Positions 8,772 to 16,566 of a stretch of 64,000 nt of DNA are shown piece by piece. Position 1 is the stretch's first letter. The number at the start of each line of letters is the position of its first letter. The stretch is from NCBI GenBank assembly GCA_018136815.1, contig CM030945.1:1624077-1688076 (forward strand). Reading direction: 5' to 3'. Position numbers and translations under genes: made by a program. The notes below the pieces were generated by a model. That model was not told where the DNA came from, did no database searches, and worked only from the letters and a program-made list of their open reading frames with translations. Source of the DNA: Isochrysis galbana. Taxonomy: Eukaryota > Haptophyta > Isochrysidales > Isochrysidaceae.

Positions 8772-10889
8772 ATGTTGTCCGCTACGCTGACGGCGCTCGT
8801 GCTGGGCGCGCCTGCTGGCCAGCCAGCGGCGCCGCCCTCGCAACTACTTGTCCTTGGTATGCATCACTCGGGCACCTCGCTCGTCGCCAACCTAACGATG
8901 ATGCTCGGCGCATTTGGTGGAGCACGCGAGGACATGCTCCTCCACCCGACTAATCCGCTCAAGTACTGGGAGCGCGCTGACGTGGTTGGGCTCGATGAAG
9001 CACGTCTTGCTGCGGGCATTGATGCTGCGGCGGAGCGGTACGACATGCCCGAGTGGGTGGCGTATGGCTTCGATGAAGCCAAGCCGGCCATAAAGGTCTC
9101 GGCCATGTCGGATGCGCGCAGTGTCGTGAGTAAGCTCAACGCGCAGCGCCCGTGGGTGACCAAGGACCCGCGCATGGCTCTGCTCGCCAAGGAGTGGATG
9201 GAGCTGCTGGACGCGCCCGCATGCATCGTTGTGCACCGTGAGCCCCTCTCGATTGCAAACTCGATGATGATCTACTCTCACAACGTCTCGTTCGCCGAGT
9301 GGGCCTCTGTCTATGAGGCCTACTACGGCAGTATCGCGCGCTCCTGTGCGGGTGTGCCCACTGCCGTGGTCAACCACGACGAGCTGATCGCGGCGCCCTA
9401 CGAGACGCTCGCGAAGCTGCATTCTGACCTTAGTGCGCTTGGCGTCGAGGGCCTCACCATGCCGTCGGAGGACAGCATCAACCGCCTCCTCCGACCGACG
9501 CAAAAGAAGAACGTCAAGTATCTTGCCTCCGAGCGTAGCGTCGTCGGTCCGGCGGCCACCGCCCTCTCCGCCTCCATCTCGCGCGGCCAGATCGAGGCTC
9601 CGGTTGCCTCACCATGGGTCTACAAGCCGCTCCGCAAGACGGAGGCGTACGCCACCCTGCTGACCACCGCGAACGTCGACTACTTCCGCGGCGCGCTCGT
9701 GCTCGGCTCGTCCATCCGCTCCTTTGACTCGACGCGCGACCTCATTTGCCTCGTCACCGCCTCTGTCCCCGAAGAATGGCGAGACGCCCTCACCGTTGCC
9801 GGCTGGACCACGGTTGTTGTTGACGAGGTGCCTGAGTTCTGGTTCGGCAAGTCCGAGGAGTGTTCGCGCTTCGATAAAGACCAGGGCGAGCGCTGGGGCC
9901 ATATGGCAACCAAGCTCCGCCTGTGGCAACAGCTCAAGTACTCGCGCGTTCTCTACATGGACGCCGACACCGTCCTCACCGGCGAGGCCGACGACATCTT
10001 TGAGAAGACCGAGGGCTTTGCGGCTGAACGCGCCAGGTACCATTCCTACTTCAACGCGGGCATCATGCTTCTCACTCCTTCCCAGTCTACGTACGACGAA
10101 CTCATCGCGCTTGGTGGACAGGCACACAAGAAGAGCTTCGGTAACGTCATCGATTGCACCGAGCAGGGTCTCCTCAACTCGTACTATGACGGCTCCACCA
10201 GTGAGCGCTCTGTGACCAAACTCGCTGTTGGCCGTGCCGATGTTGCAGCTGATTGGCAGGCTAGCGCCGCGCCCTTCGCTGTGCACTGGATCACCCACAC
10301 GTGCCCCAAGCCGTGGCTCGTGGCCGATGGCTCCGAGGACGTGCCCTCGCACTGCGACCCCATGGTTTACGATTACTGGCACCGCATTTGGAGCCGCTTG
10401 ACCTCGTCCGCGACCGACGAGTCGTCGCAAGGCAGCTTTGGCAGCCGCAACGGTGCACGCCGCATGCTGCGCCGCCTGTCCGGTGTGAGCGCCGGGCACT
10501 CGGCCGTGCACAAGGCGACCATCACGGAGATCGCCTCGGACGTCCACGCGAGCATCGGTCGCCAGCTACGCGAGGTCGTGACGCGCCGCCGCCAACTCCG
10601 CCGCCGCTGGCGCCGTGACGACGAGTATGAGTCGGGCTGGGGTGAAAACACCATTGCATGGATTGCTATCATCGGCACTCTCGTGCTAGGCCTCGGCGCC
10701 GGCGCGCTCCTGCACAAACTCTTCATCAAACCCCCTGATACGGTATCGAAGAACATGACTGTCGTGCAGGCCAAGCGTATGGGCTTCCAGGCGCTAGGCG
10801 AGGGCAAGGGGCCGGTCGGCGTCGTCAGCGCAGTCGACGATGATGATGACGAGGAGGATGACGACGACGAAGACGAGCCCAAGAAGTAG
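8772..10889 (+). CDS. Sulfotransferase-like / GT8 glycosyltransferase fusion with C-terminal membrane anchor
   Basis: A 705-residue uninterrupted ORF. Residues about 25-240 look like a PAPS-dependent sulfotransferase: phosphate loop GMHHSGTS (29-36), KDPRM (131-135), and VHREPLSIANS (154-164) as the 3'-phosphate segment. Residues about 285-560 look like a GT8, glycogenin-type transferase: YMDADTV with DAD at 397-399 for metal and nucleotide-sugar, then FNAGIMLL, CTEQGLLN and HWITHTCPKPW. A hydrophobic helix at about 626-652 is followed by a tail ending in a long Asp/Glu run and PKK. A short hydrophobic N-terminus could be a signal. Secretory-pathway glycan synthesis with sulfation is inferred. 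The gene sits just after pyrimidine-rich leader sequence. Confidence 0.8.
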   Translation: MLSATLTALVLGAPAGQPAAPPSQLLVLGMHHSGTSLVANLTMMLGAFGGAREDMLLHPTNPLKYWERADVVGLDEARLAAGIDAAAERYDMPEWVAYGFDEAKPAIKVSAMSDARSVVSKLNAQRPWVTKDPRMALLAKEWMELLDAPACIVVHREPLSIANSMMIYSHNVSFAEWASVYEAYYGSIARSCAGVPTAVVNHDELIAAPYETLAKLHSDLSALGVEGLTMPSEDSINRLLRPTQKKNVKYLASERSVVGPAATALSASISRGQIEAPVASPWVYKPLRKTEAYATLLTTANVDYFRGALVLGSSIRSFDSTRDLICLVTASVPEEWRDALTVAGWTTVVVDEVPEFWFGKSEECSRFDKDQGERWGHMATKLRLWQQLKYSRVLYMDADTVLTGEADDIFEKTEGFAAERARYHSYFNAGIMLLTPSQSTYDELIALGGQAHKKSFGNVIDCTEQGLLNSYYDGSTSERSVTKLAVGRADVAADWQASAAPFAVHWITHTCPKPWLVADGSEDVPSHCDPMVYDYWHRIWSRLTSSATDESSQGSFGSRNGARRMLRRLSGVSAGHSAVHKATITEIASDVHASIGRQLREVVTRRRQLRRRWRRDDEYESGWGENTIAWIAIIGTLVLGLGAGALLHKLFIKPPDTVSKNMTVVQAKRMGFQALGEGKGPVGVVSAVDDDDDEEDDDDEDEPKK

Positions 10890-12126
10890 ATTGCGCCGCA
10901 TGGAGTTTCTTCTTTCTTCTGGGAGGATGCAGCCGTGAAGAGGCTAGTCGTTGGTACTCTTTGGGCAGCGGGTTTGGCGTGCGTGTGGGTGACTGGAGGT
11001 TGGGCGGCGAGGGGACGGGAGAGGGTAGGGGATTGTGGTGGGCTGCCGTAGCCCGGGCGTGTTTGCTCCCGCTCTTGAGATGCACCGGGGCGGACCGCTT
11101 TGAGCGGCACACGCCACTTAAGGGCCCGTTTACGGGGCGGCAAGACCCATTGTGTTCTGCTATGCCGGGTTTCGCATCGAGACGGGATGGCAATGCGCGT
11201 GAGCTGTAGGTTGGGCAGGGTGTGTCGGACTGCAAATCGCCTCGGCGAGGTGCAAAGCCGAGAGCGAGCCGGCGTGGGAGCTCTTCAAGCATAGGCGTAT
11301 CGCCCTGGCTACGATTGGCACCAGGGCCCACCCGCAGCGGCTCTTTCGCTAGCTCGCAACTCCGGTGTGCCTCTCTTATGGTTAGTAGCGTTCGTGTGAC
11401 TCTTTAGGCCCTGTGATGTCATCGCAACCATCAACAGGCGCTGTGCAACTTTTTGCGTCGTGCAACGTATTATGATGTAAAATATTTTATATCATCATCT
11501 TCTGAACTTCAAAGTTCATACTTGGTGCCGCCATGGACCATGGAGCGCGCCGGCGCAGCCCTTCTCTCCTATATTAGTTAGGCCCCCCCGCCGAGGGCGC
11601 CCCCCCAAGCCCAGTTCCCATGGACCAGTCGCAGACGATGCGACCGCGTCCGCCAGCAGAGACCGAGCAGGTATGTGCGACCCCGGTCGCGCCACACGGC
11701 CCGTGGCTCCGGCCACATCCACATCCAGCACAACAGCCATGCTGGCTGCTGCCCCCCCCCCCCCCCATGGGGGGGGGGGGGCGCCGCCTCGCGGCGTAGC
11801 GGGTTGCGGCGGCGACGGGCACAGCGCCGCGGGTCGCGGCGGCGATCACAGCGGCGACGGGAGTGGCGGCGGGAGCTATCACGGCGGCGGGAGCGGTCGT
11901 AGCGGCGTGAGGGTGCAACTTGAGGTTCCCTTTTTTTTACCCCCCCATGGCCATTTTCGACACCTTATACAATTCTACCCCAAACATTCACCACCCCCAA
12001 AAATATGTCCCTAGATGCAAACGCATATGGGTCCAATTGTTGCAGACGGGTCGCTGCTTGTCACGGGACAAGGGGCAAGGGGGTCGGCCGCGCGGATTGA
12101 TTTCAAATAATAAAGAAGTCATCTTC
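10890..12126. other. Intergenic, no gene recognised
   Basis: This is the 3' flank of the fusion gene, then GGC-rich imperfect repeats (about 11780-11910). Open frames on both strands here are compositional. An AT-richer segment begins at about 11930 and leads into the hydroxylase pseudogene. Confidence 0.5.
11752..11781. repeat. C15-AT-G13 perfect hairpin
   Basis: A run of 15 C is followed by AT and 13 G, giving a near-perfect inverted repeat. It could form a cruciform or G-quadruplex/i-motif, or it could be an assembly-sensitive homopolymer pair. Confidence 0.8.
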
Positions 12127-12833
12127 ATGTTTATCATCGTGATATTATCTACGCTATTTCTAGGCGGGAAGCATTGCGTCAAGCATTACTTTGGATGTCG
12201 ACAGAGGTTTTACCCGAACGAACCCCTACAAAGTTTTTCCGCCATCTTGATTGAGATGCTCGCTAACAACTTTGAACTCATTGAAAGAGAGTTTCTTGGC
12301 AGTGAGTACAAAATTTGTGACTGGCCAGAAGAGTATCTCTACACAAAAGAAGATGGTCATGATTGGAAGGTAGTTCCACTCTATGGCTTTGGAGTTTGGA
12401 ACGCAGAGTACTCGACAATATTTCCAAAGACAATTGAATTAATCAGAACCATTCCAGGACTTCGAACTGCAATCTTTAATCTTTAGCAAACTCGGTCCTA
12501 AAACTGAACTGAACAAACATCGCGGATGGAGCGGATTAGCCAATGAAGCTCTTCGTTGTCACGTAGGCGTTGTTGTTCCAGATCCTGACACGAAAGGTAG
12601 AAAGAAGTGGGGTTGCAGACGAGGATGAATTTCGCCAGATTACAAAGGGAGAGTGGATTGTGTTCGATGACAGCAAAGAACACATTGGCGTGAACGATAC
12701 TGACGAGAATAGAGTCGTTTTGCTTCTTGACATAGAAAGACCATGGTGGGTGAAGAAAGGAGAAAGTAAAATACAAGATACTCCGGAGTTGTTAGATTTT
12801 GTCGCCAAATTTACTAGAGTCTTACTTACTTAG
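12127..12833 (+). pseudogene. Aspartyl/asparaginyl beta-hydroxylase-like pseudogene (two frameshifts)
   Basis: Family-typical blocks lie in order but in three frames. The first frame from ATG 12127 carries a hydrophobic N-terminus, KVVPLYGFGVWN, FPKTIELIRTIPGLRTA and a stop at 12486. A second frame carries an LRCHVG-type block at about 12490-12590. A third carries GEWIVFDDSKEHIGVNDTDE and RVVLLLDIERPWW, ending at 12833. This matches the Asp/Asn beta-hydroxylase (AspH/LpxO-like, Fe(II)/2-oxoglutarate) fold, with the iron-binding His regions split between frames. The segment is distinctly AT-richer than its neighbours, suggesting transfer from a low-GC source. Sequencing error could mimic the breaks. 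Confidence 0.75.
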
Positions 12834-12963
12834 AGCGGACCCATACTTTATTAGTTTACGTGATTCAATAATTGTTACGCAGACTGTCGACTTCGACACG
12901 CGCATATGGCGGACTCCCCGAGCCCCAACGTCAAGTTAGCAGCAGGCGTTCAAGCCAAGATCA

Positions 12964-13470
12964 TCATGTGCCGTAGACAGTGAAACTGATTGGCCACGGA
13001 AGAGGGAGCATTGGCAACTTTGGCCTTGATGCTATCCCCTTCGATTGGTAGCACATTCGCACATTCGTCTTGATGAAATCAAAGAGCTCAAACGCATACG
13101 CGTTTGCGCTTGCCACATTGCGCATGAGTTCCACGACGTCTTCAAAGAGCTCCCATTCGACGCTGCCGGTTCCTCCCTCATAGCCCATCGTGCAGGCGTG
13201 CATGATGGCCGTGTACCCGTCTGGGTCGCGCATGTCGATGTTGACGGACGAATGTTGAAGAATAACATCGATGGAGTTGATCGAAGCACATTCACATGCG
13301 CACATCAAAGCCGTTATGCCATGCTCTGGGTGCACTTGGTTGGGATCATCGCCCTCATCTAGAAGGCGCTTGACTTCGAACTGGTCGTCCTCGTTCCTGT
13401 GCGTTCCGTGATAAGGATACGTTAGTGTGGAGAGTGTTGACGTGAGTGTGGTGTCATCTCGTCGGTCCAC
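12964..13470 (-). CDS. Ankyrin-repeat protein (168 aa)
   Basis: Contains repeats of ankyrin type: EVKRLLDEGDDPNQVHPEHG, then ITALMCACECASINSIDVIL, then DMRDPDGYTAIMHACTMGYE with a final helix pair. That is about two and a half repeats. The start is uncertain because the first about 28 residues are Ser/Thr-rich and not repeat-like. It sits beside the AT-rich hydroxylase pseudogene on the opposite strand and has moderate GC itself. Partner and function cannot be told. Ankyrin ORFs next to enzyme fragments are common in large algal virus inserts, which is only a suggestion here. Confidence 0.55.
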   Translation of the reverse strand: MDRRDDTTLTSTLSTLTYPYHGTHRNEDDQFEVKRLLDEGDDPNQVHPEHGITALMCACECASINSIDVILQHSSVNIDMRDPDGYTAIMHACTMGYEGGTGSVEWELFEDVVELMRNVASANAYAFELFDFIKTNVRMCYQSKGIASRPKLPMLPLPWPISFTVYGT

Positions 13471-13810
13471 CGGCCCTTGGCCATCCGTCGTCTGTCGTTC
13501 TTCGTTCGTCGCTCTCGTTCTCGTTCTCGTTCCCGTTCTCGTCCCTCGTTCTCAACACTACCTCAATACCAAACCTCCCCACTCCCACTCCCTCAGCCTC
13601 AGCCTATCACTCCCGATCCGCCCAGCCATGTCCGCTCCGTCGTCGCGCTCGCCCTCGCCCAAGCCCGTCCTCCCGCCTTTCTCTGCTGAGGAGGTGGTCC
13701 AGCCCGTCATTCCATCACTCCCGGCCACCTTCGCCGCGCCTTCGCCGATCTTTCCCTTCCGAATCGTCGCATATCGAGCCAGTAGTCATGCTCGATCCGT
13801 CAACCCTTAG
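13446..13810 (+). repeat. Retrotransposon leader/gag-start-like fragment
   Basis: Contains CGTTCTCGTTCTCG-type repeats, then an ATG at 13628 followed by a Ser/Pro-rich frame with SPSPKPVLPPFSAEE. A diverged second copy lies at 43900-44230, with an ATG at 44048 and SPSPKPACPPSSADG. The arrangement suggests the start of a retroelement ORF, cut off after about 170 bases. Confidence 0.45.
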
Positions 13811-13862
13811 CCCTTAGACCTTAGAAATTAAAATGGTGTTTGACCGCCCTATAACATAAGTA

Positions 13863-13913
13863 TATCAGCTCCTGGGGAGCTGATACTAATGGGTCAGTAC
13901 TAATATTAGTACT
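13863..13913. repeat. Two adjacent perfect palindromes
   Basis: TATCAGCTCC-TGG-GGAGCTGATA (13863-13885) is a 10-base-pair hairpin. AGTACTAATATTAGTACT (13896-13913) is an uninterrupted 18-base palindrome. They lie just after the inverted GGGCGGTCAAAC motif at 13838-13851 and may be subterminal parts of a transposon. Confidence 0.7.
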
Positions 13914-13980
13914 CACAGCCCAATTAGGAAAAAAAGGGAACCTCGAGTTCGAGTTGCGAGTTGCACCTTCTTATTGCTTA

Positions 13981-14190
13981 TTGTGCTTGATTGCACATGC
14001 ACATGCATCCCGAGGCGCTCTAATGCCCCGCACGCCCGCCCCCAGGCTCTGCCAGGGTCTCTGCTGGGCCTGCGGGGACATCTTGACCCGCGCCTTCACC
14101 TGCGTCTGCGTGCAGCATCGGCCAGCGGCTCAGTTTGCTCAGTGCAGGGCCCATATTCCCAGTTCTCAGTTGCATCGTTTTCTTATTATT
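13981..14190 (+). repeat. Dispersed repeat shared with 26455-26640
   Basis: Shared blocks include GCTCTGCC-GGGTCTCTGC, TTCACCTGCGTC, GCGTGCAGCATCGGCCAG and GGCTCAGTGCAG. It lies directly upstream of the 14213 ORF and could carry that ORF's promoter, or could have replaced its original 5' end. Confidence 0.6.
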
Positions 14191-14212
14191 CTGTGAGTGT
14201 TCGGACTTGTTT

Positions 14213-14731
14213 ATGAATGCCGCTGGCGTCGCGCTGGTCTCTGCGGTGGCGCGCCGCAGGTCAAGCAGCGACACACCCCGAACGAGAGGGCCGCCTGAGC
14301 ATAGAGAGAGGAGAGACGGGGGCGATATGGGTGGCGAAGTGGTGGGTGTACCCATCCGTCCCCTGCACGAGCGGGTACGCGACTACGCACTTGTCTCTGG
14401 CGGCGGCGGGGCGGTGGTGGGCGCCACACTTGCAGCCGCACGCGGTGGCCAGCTGCTGCATGGCGCCACGTGGGTAGGCGGGTACTGGGCGCTTGCAGCG
14501 TCTGTCTTCGTCGGCTTACGCCACGCCATCCTTCAGGAGAGGTGGCAGGAGGACCGCGAGGCAGTCAGCGGGATCGCTGCCGCGACTGTGGGCGCCGGAG
14601 CGACAACATTGAGTGGTGCTCAAAGACGGACCGTGGCACAGACTGGCTTCCTGTGTTTTCTTGGTGGATTCACCCTGCATTATTTCCACCGGTGGTGGCT
14701 GCGCGCTCGCCTCGATTGGGCCGAGTCTTGA
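14213..14731 (+). CDS. Small multi-pass membrane protein, Tim17/Tim22/Tim23-like
   Basis: 172 residues from ATG 14213. A later Met (about residue 39, MGGEVVGVPIRP) is an alternative start that better matches a compact membrane protein. Four hydrophobic stretches are rich in small residues: LVSGGGGAVVGATLAAA, WVGGYWALAASVFVGL, AVSGIAAATVGAGATT and GFLCFLGGFTLHYF. After the second helix the charged loop LRHAILQERWQEDREA precedes a Gly-rich helix, the arrangement seen in the Tim17 family. The assignment is by pattern only. A mitochondrial or plastid inner-membrane location would follow from it. Confidence 0.5.
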   Translation: MNAAGVALVSAVARRRSSSDTPRTRGPPEHRERRDGGDMGGEVVGVPIRPLHERVRDYALVSGGGGAVVGATLAAARGGQLLHGATWVGGYWALAASVFVGLRHAILQERWQEDREAVSGIAAATVGAGATTLSGAQRRTVAQTGFLCFLGGFTLHYFHRWWLRARLDWAES

Positions 14732-15280
14732 GAACGTCTAGCTTGACATGAGGCATCAACTATATCTTGGGATTGATGGCTGGGTGAATCAAGAAGTCCT
14801 CCCAATGGCTTTTGTTTGTAGAGCTACTCTCTCTCGGCCAGGTAAGAATCAAGGCACACATGAGAGAAGCACGAACCACTGGACACACATTTCTCAATTG
14901 GGCCGGCTGTCCAACTCTTGTAGACTGGGAGAGCACCTTGGTGGAAGTCCGCTTGCTGTGTGCAGACCAAGCGAGGGGTGGTGCGGCGCATATGGGGGGT
15001 CTCATTGCTTCTTGTGGGTGGCTACTGGCTACCTTGTACCTTGTAGTTGTGTGATCTGGGAGTGGCTGGTAGCATTTTGACGACCGAATTTCAAGTCAGG
15101 ATTCGCATGGTATGTAGACGGAGGGACGTCCGATGAGGGGAACCCCCGGGCAGGGCCCTCACACGACCGAGCTGCACAACAAGAACAAGGCACGACGCAT
15201 GTAGGACACAGGAGGTGACCCTGGGGAATCCGTAGACACGTAGGAGAGGTGGAAAATACAGGCAGCTAGTTGTAGGTAGT
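14732..15280. other. Intergenic, no gene recognised
   Basis: This is the 3' flank of the small membrane protein. Short frames on both strands have no domain or composition supporting coding. Confidence 0.5.
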
Positions 15281-16280
15281 AGGTTTAAAGCTGCTTAAAC
15301 CTAAAACAACTGAGCGTTAGTACCACTACTCCCACTAGCCCGGTACTATCACGACACCCCTCAGCGCACCTGCCCGTACGCCTTGACGTGTTGACGTGTC
15401 GCTGTCGTGCTGTCACTAGACACTAGACACATACCCATATGCACCCCTACGAATCTCCCCCCTCGCAAACCCCCGGCTCCCATTATAACTCCCCACAGGC
15501 TACAATGAGGGAAAACCCATTGAGGCGGACCGACCTAAGTCGGGCGACTCTCCGGGAAAAGGCACCGGGGGGGGGGGAGGAACCTCTCGTCATGCATGAA
15601 TCATGAAAAGAAACGGCCGCCTTACTGCTCTCGCCGCGAGCTATCCGCCTCGAGAAATAAAAGACTGCGCCTCGAGATGATACCTGCCACCGTGGTTCTT
15701 GTAGGCGCCTTGAGCCTCTCCCTCCTCCTCCCCCTCCTGTCGCCAGCCGCCCGTCTCCGCCCGTTTGCTAACGCAAACGAGACCCGTTTCCCGTTTCTCA
15801 CCGCCCTCTCCCTCTCTTCCTCTCCGTTCTCCTCCACTTGTGTCCCTGCGCCACGGCCTGTTCTCAGAGGCCCTTTGGGGGCTCCCAGAGGGCTAGCCAG
15901 GGCAGCTCAGGGGGCAGTGGCAGTGGAGGGTGGGGCTCAGCCCCTGGCCCCCGCGCCCCCGCCTGCCTCTCCCACGCTAAGCCTCGCTGGCCCTGGGCCC
16001 TGGGGGCCGCCCGAAGCCCTCTGTCTGCCTGGCGACCGGGGATGGGGGGGGAGTCAGCTCGAGGGCAGGCCCATGCTGGGCGTGGGAGTGCGAGTCACGG
16101 CCCGCGCCCACTAGGAGTCTGGGCCAGAGTGTGTTGATTGCCCAAGCCCCCTGCCAGAGGGCAGGGGCTGGGGTTGATTGTGATTGTACGGGCCCACCCC
16201 GGGGGTGTCCGCGATGGAGAGAGGGGGGCGCGAGGCCCGCATTGACCCCCACTTATAAAAGTAGGTTGAGGTTTAAAGCT
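15281..16280 (+). mobile_element. Dispersed GC-rich element with terminal hairpin (copy A)
   Basis: A possible 12-base target-site duplication AGGTTTAAAGCT flanks the element (15281-15292 and 16269-16280). The start reads AACAACTGAGCGTTAGTACC, a 28-base match to 40650-40680. The 3' part holds AGCTCAGGGGGCAG and a terminal hairpin ACTT-ATAA-AAGT. The right half is similar to 55840-56227. No ORF in it is believed to code. The boundaries are my inference. Confidence 0.5.
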
Positions 16281-16443
16281 TAAATGAAGAAGCGCGCGTG
16301 AGCGTGAGGAGTGTGGCGACCAGGCTGCAGCGATGGCAAGGGAGAAGCGGGGCGCCGGAGCTTGCAGCCTTGGGTCCTTGCCGGGGCGTGGTTTGTGGTA
16401 GTAGCGGCTGCCTGGCTGAGCCCCGGACGCATTGCAGATGGTT

Positions 16444-16543
16444 NNNNNNNNNNNNNNNNNNNNNNNNNNNNNNNNNNNNNNNNNNNNNNNNNNNNNNNNN
16501 NNNNNNNNNNNNNNNNNNNNNNNNNNNNNNNNNNNNNNNNNNN
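16444..16543. other. Assembly gap (100 N)
   Basis: Exactly 100 undetermined bases, the usual placeholder for a scaffold gap of unknown size. It lies 23 bases upstream of the predicted kinase start codon, so the kinase promoter and 5' leader may be missing. Confidence 0.99.
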
Positions 16544-16566
16544 CCCCACCCACCCACTACCCATCG

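Noticed and set aside
15596-16252. 172-aa plus-strand and 91-aa minus-strand frames
   Set aside because: They lie in a dispersed element also seen near 55-56 kb; amino-acid content mirrors the GC-rich repeat.
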